Assembly (NCBI RefSeq): GCF_049059935.1
Contig: NZ_JBMGQR010000012.1
Location: 20,305-84,304, forward strand
DNA from: JAURVT01 sp049059935
Lineage (GTDB): Bacteria > Actinomycetota > Actinomycetes > Propionibacteriales > Nocardioidaceae
Length of the DNA stretch: 64,000 nt
Direction: 5' to 3'
Position numbers and translations under genes: made by a program. Position 1 is the stretch's first letter. Each line of letters starts with the position of its first letter. Shown here one piece after another: positions 36,296 to 45,584 of the stretch. The notes under the pieces are model-generated. The model saw only the letters and a list, made by a program, of their open reading frames with translations, was not told the DNA's origin and ran no database searches.

Positions 36296-36961
36296 ATGAG
36301 GGACGCGTACTACGACCAGCTGGACTCCATCGTCGACGACCTCGTCGCGATGACCTCGGCGGTGCAGACCGCCGTGCACGAGGCGACCCGGGCACTGCTC
36401 AAGGCCGACGCCCACGCCGCCGAGACCGTGATCTCGGGCGACCGCGACATCGACGCGTCGCGCGAGCTCATCGAGAGCCGCGCGCTGCAGCTCCTCGCCA
36501 CGCAGCAGCCCGTCGCCACCGACCTGCGGCAGCTCGTCGCCACCCTGCGCATGGTCGCCGACCTCGAGCGCATCGGCGACCTGTCGGTGCACATCGCCAA
36601 GGTGTCGCGCCTGCGCGCGCCCGAGGTGGCCGTGCCCGGCCCGCTGCAGCCGACCATCTCCGAGATGGCCGACGTCGCCGACAAGATGATCGGTGCCGCC
36701 TCGCGCATCGTCGCCGACCGCGACGTCGCCGCCGCCGCCGCGATCGAGTCCGACGACGACGAGATGGACATGCTGCGCCGCTCGCTGTTCCGCGTCCTGC
36801 TCAGCGACGACTGGGACCACGGCGTCGAGCCGGCCATCGACCTGGCGCTCCTCGGCCGCTACTACGAGCGCATCGGCGACCACGCCGTCGGCGTCGCCCG
36901 TCGCGTGGTCTTCCTGGTCACCGGGGAGACGCCCGTCGTCCCCACCCCCCAGCACTCCTGA
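36296..36961 (+). CDS. phoU: Phosphate signalling regulator PhoU
   Basis: A cytoplasmic two-bundle helical protein that links the Pst transporter to the phosphate two-component system. Both metal-cluster motifs are present: MVADLERIGDLSVHIAK (about residues 81-97) and GRYYERIGDHAVGVARR near 190. 221 residues is normal. Divergent from senX3-regX3 across a PHO-box-like repeat, the arrangement known in Streptomyces for phoU and phoRP. No pst genes are in the window. Confidence 0.95.
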   Translation: MRDAYYDQLDSIVDDLVAMTSAVQTAVHEATRALLKADAHAAETVISGDRDIDASRELIESRALQLLATQQPVATDLRQLVATLRMVADLERIGDLSVHIAKVSRLRAPEVAVPGPLQPTISEMADVADKMIGAASRIVADRDVAAAAAIESDDDEMDMLRRSLFRVLLSDDWDHGVEPAIDLALLGRYYERIGDHAVGVARRVVFLVTGETPVVPTPQHS

Positions 36962-37083
36962 GGCCTGCGACTGCCGGCTGTCCGGGGGTCTGAGCGCCCG
37001 TCTGGCAAGGCGCGGAACGTGAAGGCGAACTGGTCTTGTTCGTCGAACGGGCCGCAACGCCGCCAGGCGGGATGCGCAGGCCC

Positions 37084-37872
37084 TCAGAGGTTGAGGATCG
37101 TGTAGAGGGCGATGGAGCCCAGGACCACGATGGCCGACCGCAGCAGCCATGGCGGGAGGCGGCGGCCGACGGCCGCGCCGAGGAACCCACCGATGAGCGA
37201 GCCGGCCGCGATCAGCGCGACGGCGACCCAGTCGATCCGGCCGTCGCCGGTGACGAGGTCGACGACCACGTAGGTGGTCGCGGCCACGACGTTCACGACC
37301 AGTGTGAGGATGTTCTTCGCCCCGTTGAGGCGCTGGATGGTCTCGGGGAGCAGCATCCCGAGGAGCCCGACGAGCAGGATGCCCTGCGCGGCGGCGAAGT
37401 AGCCGCCGTAGACGCCGCACGCGTAGGTCACGAGCACGACCGCGACCATCCGTCCGGTGCCGACCGGTCGCGGGGCGTCGTCCGCGGTGCCGGCCCGCTC
37501 GCGACGGCGTCGCAGCCACGCCTGCAGCGTGGGCTGGGCGACGACGAGCACCAGCGCCAGCACGAGCAGCACCGGCACGATCGCGATGAACGCGTCCTCG
37601 GGCAGGTGCAGCAGCAGGAAGGCTCCGGTCAGCGCACCCAGCAACGAGGCCGGGACCATCGTGAGGAGTCGCCGACGCTGGCCGGCGAGCTCACGCCGGT
37701 ACCCCAGCGAGCCGCTGACGCCGCCCGGGACCAGCCCGAGCGCGTTGCTCATCGTCGCCGACACCGGCGGCACCCCGAACGCGACCAGCGTCGGGAAGGT
37801 GATCAACGTGCCGGAGCCGACGATCGTGTTGACGGTCCCGGCGCCGATCCCGGCGACGAAGACCAGCGCCAT
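37084..37872 (-). CDS. TauE/SafE family membrane exporter, 262 aa
   Basis: Seven to eight membrane helices with the family motifs GIGAGTVNTIVGSGTLITFPTL (in TM1; split here as GIGAGTVNTIVG and SGTLITFPTL) and a second-half repeat CGVYGGYFAAAQGILLVGLLG. Members export sulfite, sulfoacetate or related organic anions. It lies 18 bases after gpm on the same strand and could be co-transcribed, but the substrate is not shown by this context. It might export sulfite from SsuD activity (inference). The 122 bases between its stop and phoU show no clear terminator. Confidence 0.87.
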   Translation of the reverse strand: MALVFVAGIGAGTVNTIVGSGTLITFPTLVAFGVPPVSATMSNALGLVPGGVSGSLGYRRELAGQRRRLLTMVPASLLGALTGAFLLLHLPEDAFIAIVPVLLVLALVLVVAQPTLQAWLRRRRERAGTADDAPRPVGTGRMVAVVLVTYACGVYGGYFAAAQGILLVGLLGMLLPETIQRLNGAKNILTLVVNVVAATTYVVVDLVTGDGRIDWVAVALIAAGSLIGGFLGAAVGRRLPPWLLRSAIVVLGSIALYTILNL

Positions 37873-37890
37873 CTCCGCCGGGGAGACGGC

Positions 37891-38646
37891 TCAGCGCCCC
37901 TGGCTGGCGACCGCCGCGATCGCGTCCGCGGCGGCATCGGGGTCGAGGTAGCGGCCGCCGCGCGTCACGGGCTTGAGGTCGGCGTCCAGCTCGTAGACGA
38001 GCGGGATGCCGGTGGGGATGTTCAGGCTGACGATCGACTCCTCGTCCATGCCGTCGAGGTGCTTGACCAGCGCGCGCAGCGAGTTGCCGTGGGCGGTGAC
38101 GAGCACCGTCCTGCCGGCACGCAGGTCGGGGACGATCGAGTCGTACCAGTACGGCAGCATCCGGACCAGCACGTCCTTGAGGCACTCGGTGCGCGGGCGC
38201 AGCTCCGACGGCAGGCCGGCGTACCGGGCGTCGCCGGACTGGCTGAACTCGCTGTCGTCGTCGATCGCCGGCGGCGGGGTGTCGTAGGAGCGGCGCCAGA
38301 GCATGAACTGCTCCTCGCCGAACTCCTCGAGCGTGGCCTTCTTGTCCTTGCCCTGCAGGGCACCGTAGTGGCGCTCGTTCAGGCGCCACGAGCGGGTGAC
38401 GGGGATCCAGTGCCGGTCGATGCCGTCGAGCACGATCTGCGCGGTGCGGATCGCCCGGCGCAGCACCGAGGTGTGGACGACGTCGGGCAGCAGCCCCGCG
38501 TCGCGCAGCAGGTCGGCGCCGCGCGCCGCCTCGGCGAGGCCCTGCTCGTTGAGGTCGACGTCCACCCACCCGGTGAACAGGTTCTTGGCATTCCACTCGC
38601 TGTGCCCGTGGCGCAGCAGGACCAGCGTCGAGGTCGCATCGCTCAT
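37891..38646 (-). CDS. gpmA: 2,3-bisphosphoglycerate-dependent phosphoglycerate mutase
   Basis: A glycolytic enzyme converting 3- and 2-phosphoglycerate. The phospho-His is in LVLLRHGHSEWN (about residues 8-19); RAIRTAQIVLDG, LNERHYGALQGKDK (substrate loop) and VTAHGNSLRALVKHL with the second His are intact. 251 residues matches Gpm1 of mycobacteria, where it also lies beside senX3-regX3. Leaderless ATG start: its -10 box sits inside the 3' end of the preceding gene. Confidence 0.96.
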   Translation of the reverse strand: MSDATSTLVLLRHGHSEWNAKNLFTGWVDVDLNEQGLAEAARGADLLRDAGLLPDVVHTSVLRRAIRTAQIVLDGIDRHWIPVTRSWRLNERHYGALQGKDKKATLEEFGEEQFMLWRRSYDTPPPAIDDDSEFSQSGDARYAGLPSELRPRTECLKDVLVRMLPYWYDSIVPDLRAGRTVLVTAHGNSLRALVKHLDGMDEESIVSLNIPTGIPLVYELDADLKPVTRGGRYLDPDAAADAIAAVASQGR

Positions 38647-38651
38647 GGGGC

Positions 38652-39311
38652 TCAACCTATGCCGTCGGCGGCACCGCCCGCGAGCCGGTCCAGGACCTGC
38701 AGGTAGGCGTCCTCGGTCTGGACGCCGGGGACGGCGTAGGTGCCGTCGACGATCACCGTGGGCACCTGGGTGATGCCCGCCTGGGCGGCCGTCGTCAGCT
38801 GGAGGTCCACCTGGTCGGCGGCGTCGTCGGACGCGAGGAGGACGTCGGCCGCGTCCGCGTCGAGGCCCACGGCCGCCGCGCGCGAGGCCAGGGTGTCGTG
38901 GTCGGCGAGGTCGGCGCCCTCGCCGAAGTGGGCGCGCCACAGCTCGTGCGCGAGGTCGCGCTGGGCCCCGGCTCCCCCGGCGGCCGACGCCCACGACAGC
39001 AGCCGGTGGGCGTCGAAGGTGTTGGCCCGCACCGCGGCCTCGAAGTCGAACTCCAGGCCGTCCGGACGGGCGGCCTCGGCGACGCGCTCGACCTGCTCGG
39101 CGGCGTGCTCGGGACCGCCGAGCCGCTCGGCCAGCGCCTCCAGCAGCGGCTGGTGGTCCGACGGCGCCTGGGGGTCGAGCTGGAACGAGCGCAGCACCAC
39201 CTCGACCGGCTCACCGGTGCGCAGCGTGTGCGCGGCGACGGCGCGCTCCAGGCGGGTGACGGCGAGCCACGACCAGGGGTCGACCAGGTCGACGAAGACC
39301 TGGATCCTCAC
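38652..39311 (-). CDS. Cys-free DsbA/kappa-GST-fold protein in the mshA operon
   Basis: A thioredoxin-fold protein with helical insertion (219 residues): FVDLVDPWSWLAVTRLERA (about residues 6-24) and the cis-Pro loop ITQVPTVIVDG. FrnE/DsbA members have CPWC at residues 11-14; here it is DPWS, and no Cys occurs in the whole protein. The block instead resembles kappa-class GST/HCCA isomerases (SPYSWL), where the Ser stabilises a thiolate of glutathione. Co-translated after mshA and ybjN (GTGA overlap), so a mycothiol-dependent transferase or isomerase is a reasonable guess, not established. Confidence 0.75.
   Translation of the reverse strand: MRIQVFVDLVDPWSWLAVTRLERAVAAHTLRTGEPVEVVLRSFQLDPQAPSDHQPLLEALAERLGGPEHAAEQVERVAEAARPDGLEFDFEAAVRANTFDAHRLLSWASAAGGAGAQRDLAHELWRAHFGEGADLADHDTLASRAAAVGLDADAADVLLASDDAADQVDLQLTTAAQAGITQVPTVIVDGTYAVPGVQTEDAYLQVLDRLAGGAADGIG
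38654..38659 (-). promoter_or_regulatory. Leaderless -10 element for gpmA
   Basis: TAGGTT on the minus strand, 7 bases before the gpmA ATG at 38646, overlapping the stop codon of the upstream gene. Confidence 0.5.
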
Positions 39312-39829
39312 CGGGCGTCGTCCTCGCGCGGCTTCTCGAGCCAGCCGCGGAACGCGTCGAGGTTGCGGGTGGACTCCCCCCGCGAGATGCGCCACTCCCA
39401 CTCCTTGCGGATGGAGGTGGCGAAGCCGAGCTCGAGGATCGAGTTGAACGACTCGTCGGCGTAGGTGAGGACGGCCCCGAGCAGGCGGTCGACCTCCTCG
39501 GCGGTGACGTTGGCGCGCGGCAGGCGCCCGTCGAGCCAGATGTCGCCGTTGTGGTCGATGGCGAACGCGACGCCGTAGAGCTTCATGTTGCGCTCGAGCA
39601 GCCAGCGGTAGACCTCGGCGTGGTTCTCGTCGGGGTGCCGCGCGACGAAGGCGTGGACCGACAGCGAGTGGTCCTTGACCTCGAGCCGGACCGTCGTCTG
39701 CAGCTTCTTCTCGCCCGGGAGCACCACCTCGAACACGCCGGGACGGTGCTCGACGTGGTCCAGGCCGGTGCCGGCGAGGGCGTCGCGGACGACGTCGGCC
39801 GTGGCGGCGGAGCTGGCGGAGAGGGTCAT
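39308..39829 (-). CDS. YbjN-domain protein, 173 aa
   Basis: Resembles YbjN/Rv0487-type proteins with a type III secretion chaperone-like fold: KKLQTTVRLEVKDHSLSVHAFV, ENHAEVYRWLLERNMKLYGVAFAID and GDIWLDGRLP, then FNSILELGFATSIRKEW. In M. tuberculosis Rv0487 also follows mshA. Function unknown; the fold suggests protein binding. Its ATG overlaps the mshA stop (ATGA) and its stop overlaps the next GTG, so the three are coupled. Confidence 0.87.
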   Translation of the reverse strand: MTLSASSAATADVVRDALAGTGLDHVEHRPGVFEVVLPGEKKLQTTVRLEVKDHSLSVHAFVARHPDENHAEVYRWLLERNMKLYGVAFAIDHNGDIWLDGRLPRANVTAEEVDRLLGAVLTYADESFNSILELGFATSIRKEWEWRISRGESTRNLDAFRGWLEKPREDDAR

Positions 39830-41118
39830 GAGGCCACCTGCTGGGGAGCGTCGAAGGAGGCGATGGCGGCCTCGTAGACCGCCACCGTGCGGTCGGCGGT
39901 GCGTTGCCACCCGAACTCGCGGGCGTGGTCGACCGCGCCGCGGCCGAGCGACTCGGTCCAGGCGGGATCGGCCACCATGCGGGCGAACACGGCCGCGTAG
40001 TCGTCGGGGTCGTGGCCGTCGACGAGGACGCCGCTGCGACCGTCGGCGACCGCGGTGGACAGGCCGCCCACGCGGGCGGCGACGACCGGGGTGCCGCACG
40101 CCTGCGCCTCGAGCGCGACCAGGCCGAACGACTCGTTGTACGACGGGACGCAGACCGCCGTCGACGCGGCGTACCAGCGTGCGAGCTCGTGCTGGCCGAC
40201 CGGCGGGACGAACCGCACGACGTCGGCGATGCCGAGGTGGTGGGCGAGGTCGACCAGGTGGCCCGGCTGCTCGAGCCCGGACCCGGACGGCCCGCCGATC
40301 ACCACGACGACGAGCGACGACCGCAGCGACGGGTCGCGCTCGACGAGGCGGGCGGCGGCGCGCAGCAGCACGTCGGGAGCCTTGAGGGGCTGGATGCGTC
40401 CGGCGAAGGTGAGCACGGTGGCGTCGGCGGGCAGCCCCAGCCCGGCACGGGCGGCGCCGCGGTCGCGGGGCTCGAAGACCTCGAGCGCGACGCCCGGCGG
40501 CACGACCGCCACGTGGGCGGGGTCGGCCCCGTACAGCTCGACGAGCGCCCGCGCCTCGTCGTCGGTGTTGGCCACCAGGCGGTCGGCGGCCTCGACGACC
40601 GTCTGCTCGCCGAACACGCGGGCCAGCGGCTCGGCGGTGTCGCCGTCGGCGAGCGCGGCGTTCTTGACCTTGGCGAGCGTGTGCATCGAGTGCACGAGCG
40701 GCACGCCCCAGCGGTCGCGGACGACGGCGCCGACCTGCCCCGACAGCCAGTAGTGCGAGTGCAGGACGTCGTAGCGCCCCGGGTCGTGCTCGGCCTCGAC
40801 GCGCAGGACGTCGCGCACGAACGTGCACAGCTGGGCGGGCAGCTCGTTCTTGGACAGGCCCTCGAACGGACCGGCCGGCACGTGCCGCACCAGCACGCCC
40901 GGACGCGCCTGCACCTGCTGCGGCTGCGACGACGACGTGGCGCGGGTGAAGATCTCGACCTCGACGTCGCGCTCGGCCAGCCGGCTCGCGAGCTCGAGCA
41001 CGTAGACGTTCATGCCCCCCGCGTCGCCGGTGCCCGGCTGCTCGAGCGGGGAGGTGTGCACCGAGAGCATCGCGACCCGTGAGAGCGGACGACGACCGGT
41101 GCTCGACACGTCTTCCAT
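39826..41118 (-). CDS. mshA: D-inositol-3-phosphate glycosyltransferase
   Basis: First step of mycothiol synthesis: transfers GlcNAc from UDP-GlcNAc to inositol-3-phosphate. GT4 family in GT-B fold: VAMLSVHTSPLEQPGTGDAGG (split: MLSVHTSPLEQPG and TGDAGGMNVYV, about residues 15-37), HSHYWLSGQVG, VHSMHTLAKVKN, the GRIQPLKAPDVLL donor-domain start and ESFGLVALEAQACGTPVVA with the catalytic Glu. 430 residues. First gene of mshA-ybjN-DsbA-fold. Starts at an ATG at 41118, with a GTG at 41106 as a possible alternative. Confidence 0.95.
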   Translation of the reverse strand: MEDVSSTGRRPLSRVAMLSVHTSPLEQPGTGDAGGMNVYVLELASRLAERDVEVEIFTRATSSSQPQQVQARPGVLVRHVPAGPFEGLSKNELPAQLCTFVRDVLRVEAEHDPGRYDVLHSHYWLSGQVGAVVRDRWGVPLVHSMHTLAKVKNAALADGDTAEPLARVFGEQTVVEAADRLVANTDDEARALVELYGADPAHVAVVPPGVALEVFEPRDRGAARAGLGLPADATVLTFAGRIQPLKAPDVLLRAAARLVERDPSLRSSLVVVVIGGPSGSGLEQPGHLVDLAHHLGIADVVRFVPPVGQHELARWYAASTAVCVPSYNESFGLVALEAQACGTPVVAARVGGLSTAVADGRSGVLVDGHDPDDYAAVFARMVADPAWTESLGRGAVDHAREFGWQRTADRTVAVYEAAIASFDAPQQVAS

Positions 41119-41180
41119 CGTCGCGCACGGGTCGGGGGCGGGCAAACGCAGGCCGGACGGCCGGTGTCGCCCGTCGCTGG

Positions 41181-41186
41181 CACGAT
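41181..41186 (+). promoter_or_regulatory. Leaderless -10 element for the SDR gene
   Basis: CACGAT, 7 bases before the ATG at 41194; the first position deviates from TANNNT. Confidence 0.35.
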
Positions 41187-41193
41187 GAGGCCC

Positions 41194-41955
41194 ATGAGCG
41201 ACAGCCACGAGCGCACGAGCCCCCGCACCGCCGTCGTCACCGGGGCCGGGAGCGGCATCGGCGCCGCGACGGCCCGGGCGCTGGCCGCCGCCGGGTACCA
41301 CGTGTTCTGCGCCGCACGTCGCACCGAGCGGGTCGAGGCCGTCGCCGCCGAGGTGGGCGGCACCGCCGTCACGTGCGACGTCACCGACGCCGAGAGCGTG
41401 GCCGCGCTGGCCGCGGCCGTGGGCGGCAGCCTCGACGTGCTGGTCAACAACGCCGGTGGGGCGTTCGGCCAGGAGCCGATCGCCCGTACCGACCCCGAGC
41501 AGTGGCGCGCGATGTTCGACGTCAACGTCCTCGGCACCCTGCACGTCACCCAGGCCCTGCTGCCGGCGCTCGTCGCCAGCGGCGCGGGAACCGTGGTCAA
41601 CGTGGGCTCGATCGCCGGACACCTCGCCTACGAGGGCGGCGCCGGCTACACCGCGGCCAAGCACGGCGTCGCGGTGATGACCGAGACGCTGCGCCTGGAG
41701 CTCAACGGGCAGCCGGTGCGCGTCACCGAGGTCGCGCCGGGCATGGTCCGCACCGAGGAGTTCTCCCTCGTGCGCCTCGGCGACGCCGACAAGGCCGACG
41801 CGGTCTACGCCGGCGTCCGCGAGCCGCTCGTCGCCGAGGACGTCGCCGACGCCGTCGCGTGGGTGGCCACGCGGCCGTCGCACGTCAACGTCGACCTGCT
41901 CGTGATCAAGCCGCTGGCGCAGGCGGCACCCCACAAGGTGCACCGGGAGGGCTGA
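41194..41955 (+). CDS. Short-chain dehydrogenase/reductase, 253 aa
   Basis: A classical SDR with Rossmann motif VVTGAGSGIGAATARAL (about residues 12-28), NNAGGAFG, catalytic Ser in VVNVGSIAGHLAY and YTAAKHG with the Tyr-Lys pair. AARRTERV after strand 2 suggests NADP(H). Closest to the YdfG-like 3-hydroxy-acid (serine) dehydrogenase type, from WVATRPSHVNVDLLVIKP near the end; the substrate is not certain. Divergent from mshA, 75 bases between starts. The ATG at 41194 is chosen over the one at 41185, which overlaps the -10 box. Confidence 0.87.
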   Translation: MSDSHERTSPRTAVVTGAGSGIGAATARALAAAGYHVFCAARRTERVEAVAAEVGGTAVTCDVTDAESVAALAAAVGGSLDVLVNNAGGAFGQEPIARTDPEQWRAMFDVNVLGTLHVTQALLPALVASGAGTVVNVGSIAGHLAYEGGAGYTAAKHGVAVMTETLRLELNGQPVRVTEVAPGMVRTEEFSLVRLGDADKADAVYAGVREPLVAEDVADAVAWVATRPSHVNVDLLVIKPLAQAAPHKVHREG

Positions 41956-41989
41956 GACACACCTGGACGGGGCACCCCCGCGCGCCACG

Positions 41990-41995
41990 TAGGAT
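41990..41995 (+). promoter_or_regulatory. -10 element of typA
   Basis: TAGGAT, 54 bases before the typA ATG at 42050. The leader contains an AAGGAC ribosome site. Confidence 0.4.
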
Positions 41996-42049
41996 GGGAC
42001 GGCCCGTGTTCGCGGGCTCGACCCCACCTGCAAGGACACAGACTCCGCC

Positions 42050-43924
<1,875 letters not shown>

Positions 43925-43934
43925 CCCTCCCCCG

Positions 43935-44018
43935 GCGGTGGGTATGGCCCCACCGACACCCGCCAGCGGTGGGTATGCCCCCACGATCGCGCTGATCGTG
44001 GGGCCATACCCACCGCTG
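43935..44018. repeat. REP-like repeat cluster: one single core plus a 25-bp hairpin
   Basis: The 18-base core GCGGTGGGTATGGCCCCA (form A) stands alone at 43935-43952. Next is a hairpin of two 25-base arms (43964-43988 and 43994-44018, loop GCGCT). Its left arm carries form B (GCGGTGGGTATGCCCCCA, 43966-43983) and its right arm form A inverted (43999-44016). 24 of 25 positions pair; the sole mismatch is the A/B difference. Lying between the typA stop and the convergent DUF559 stop, it can also terminate both. Confidence 0.85.
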
Positions 44019-44026
44019 AGGTCGTT

Positions 44027-44944
44027 CTAGGCGGCGACGAGCCACGCCCACCGCGGCCCGAACACCGGTGGCGGGCCCGCGTAGCCGCGGCGGCGGAGGG
44101 CCTCGTGCACCCGCAGGACGAGCGCCCGCGGCGACGCGAGCATCTCGTGGGTGACGTGGAGGACCTCGTAGCCCGCGTCGCGCAGTGCCTGGTCGCGGAC
44201 GATGTCGCGGTTCCACTGACGCACGTCGGTGAGGTGCTGACGGCCGTCGTACTCGATCACCAACCGCCACTGCTCGAAGAGCAGGTCCACCCGCGCCACG
44301 AAGCGACCGTCGCGCCTGATCTCGACGTTGACGAGGGGCTCGGGCAGCTCGGCCGCCTCGAGCACGAGCCGGGTGAAGGTCTCGCGACGCGCCTCCGCGC
44401 CGGCGCGGACGAGCGGCAGGACACCGAGGAGCGCCTTGGCGCCGGCACGCCACGGCTCGCGTCGTGCGACCTCCGTCATCCCGTCCACGCACGACAGGCC
44501 ACGACCGACGACCATGTCCGCCGCACCGGCGACGTCGAGCGGCCGGAGCATCGACGCCGCACCCACCATCGCCGCCTCGACGCTCACGCACCGGCCGTCG
44601 TTCTCGGGCATGCTCCGCGTGCGGTGCAGGAACACGTCGGGGACCGCCAGGTGCAGGTCGCCGCTGACCGTCAGGTGCACCGGACGGGACCGACCCACGT
44701 CGATCCCGTGGTCCTGCAACGCGGAGACGTGGCTCAGCACGGCCCGCACCGGCATCGTGAGCGTCGCCGCCAACCGCCAGTCCTCCTGGCTCATCTCGTG
44801 GTCGCGGTGCCGGTAGACGCGTGGCATCACCCGCACGTAGGACGACCCCTCGGTCGCCCGCTTGGTGACCCCGAGCGCGCGGGCCCGGTGCAGGTGGAAC
44901 GGCCCGTGGCGGAGCTCGTCGGGGACTGGTGATCGCGCCGGCAT
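44027..44944 (-). CDS. DUF559 nuclease-like protein with AbiEi-like N-terminus, 305 aa
   Basis: The N-terminal 90 residues resemble the wHTH/AbiEi-type region of actinobacterial proteins (GPFHLHRARALGVTKRA, VMPRVYRHRD), the middle is all-alpha/beta of unknown role, and the C-terminus (about 205-290) is a DUF559 domain of the Vsr/PD-(D/E)XK fold: VARVDLLFEQWRLVIEYDG, RQHLTDVRQWNRDIVRDQAL and GYEVLHVTHEML. Active-site acids (D in VDLL, E in IEYDG) are kept. Biological role unknown; often multicopy. Candidate starts are 44944, 44965 and 44977. Hairpins of one repeat family flank it on both sides. Confidence 0.8.
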   Translation of the reverse strand: MPARSPVPDELRHGPFHLHRARALGVTKRATEGSSYVRVMPRVYRHRDHEMSQEDWRLAATLTMPVRAVLSHVSALQDHGIDVGRSRPVHLTVSGDLHLAVPDVFLHRTRSMPENDGRCVSVEAAMVGAASMLRPLDVAGAADMVVGRGLSCVDGMTEVARREPWRAGAKALLGVLPLVRAGAEARRETFTRLVLEAAELPEPLVNVEIRRDGRFVARVDLLFEQWRLVIEYDGRQHLTDVRQWNRDIVRDQALRDAGYEVLHVTHEMLASPRALVLRVHEALRRRGYAGPPPVFGPRWAWLVAA

Positions 44945-45016
44945 GGACCCAGCCGATCTCGTCATCCCCGCCCCCACCAGCCCCTCAGACCGATCTGTGG
45001 ACGAAGACCCCCGTCA

Positions 45017-45067
45017 GCGGTGGGTATGGCCCCAGGATCGGCGCGAAAGTGGGGGCATACCCACCGC
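45017..45067. repeat. Second REP-like hairpin
   Basis: Arm form A at 45017-45034 and form B inverted at 45050-45067, with a 15-base loop; 17 of 18 positions pair. The arms are the same two cores as in the cluster at 43.9 kb but swapped in order. It lies 4 bases past the stop of the cysteine hydrolase gene, so it is also the likely terminator of the five-gene operon. Confidence 0.85.
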
Positions 45068-45071
45068 CGGG

Positions 45072-45584
45072 CTAGAGGAGGCGGACGGCGGGGGCGTAGA
45101 GGGACATGACGTGCAGGGCCGCGGCGTGGGAGGCCTCGTCGACACCCGCGCAGGCCTCGGCCACCACCCCCGCCCGGGCGCCGTCGTCCACGGCCGCGAG
45201 GACGGTGGACAGCACGCAGCAGTCGGTCGAGACGCCGCAGACGACGACGTCGCGCGAGCCGCCCGTGGCCGCGAGCAGGGCGGGGCCCCACTTGCCGAAC
45301 GTGGGGGCGTCGACGGTCGGACGGCCCGCGGCGTCGAGGCCGTCGACGACGTCCCAGGTGGACGCGGGCGTCTCGAGCGCGAAGGGCCACTCGTCGTAGT
45401 ACGAGACCCACGCGCCCTGCGGCGAGGCGAGCGGGACGAAGCGGGTGAACACCACGCGGTCGTCGTGCTCGTCGACGAGCGCGCGCACCCGCGGCACGAG
45501 GGCGTCGAAGCCCGGCGTCGCCCAGGGCCCGGTGCGGAAGCCCTCCTGCATGTCGACGACGACGAGCCAGGGCGCGTCGCTCAC
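45072..45584 (-). CDS. Isochorismatase-family cysteine hydrolase, 170 aa
   Basis: A cytoplasmic amidohydrolase with an intact Asp-Lys-Cys triad: VVVDMQEGF (Asp11), TFGKWGPAL (Lys98) and GVSTDCCVLST (Cys123). Nicotinamidase zinc ligands are absent (no Asp-x-His motif), so PncA activity is unlikely; ureidoacrylate, isochorismate and other small amides or ethers are possible. The GTG start overlaps the NCS1 permease stop by 4 bases, so its substrate may be derived from what that permease imports. Confidence 0.87.
   Translation of the reverse strand: MSDAPWLVVVDMQEGFRTGPWATPGFDALVPRVRALVDEHDDRVVFTRFVPLASPQGAWVSYYDEWPFALETPASTWDVVDGLDAAGRPTVDAPTFGKWGPALLAATGGSRDVVVCGVSTDCCVLSTVLAAVDDGARAGVVAEACAGVDEASHAAALHVMSLYAPAVRLL

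Noticed and set aside
45072..45584. Nicotinamidase (pncA) assignment for the isochorismatase-family gene
   Set aside because: The Asp-Lys-Cys triad is present but the zinc-binding Asp/His residues of nicotinamidases are not.
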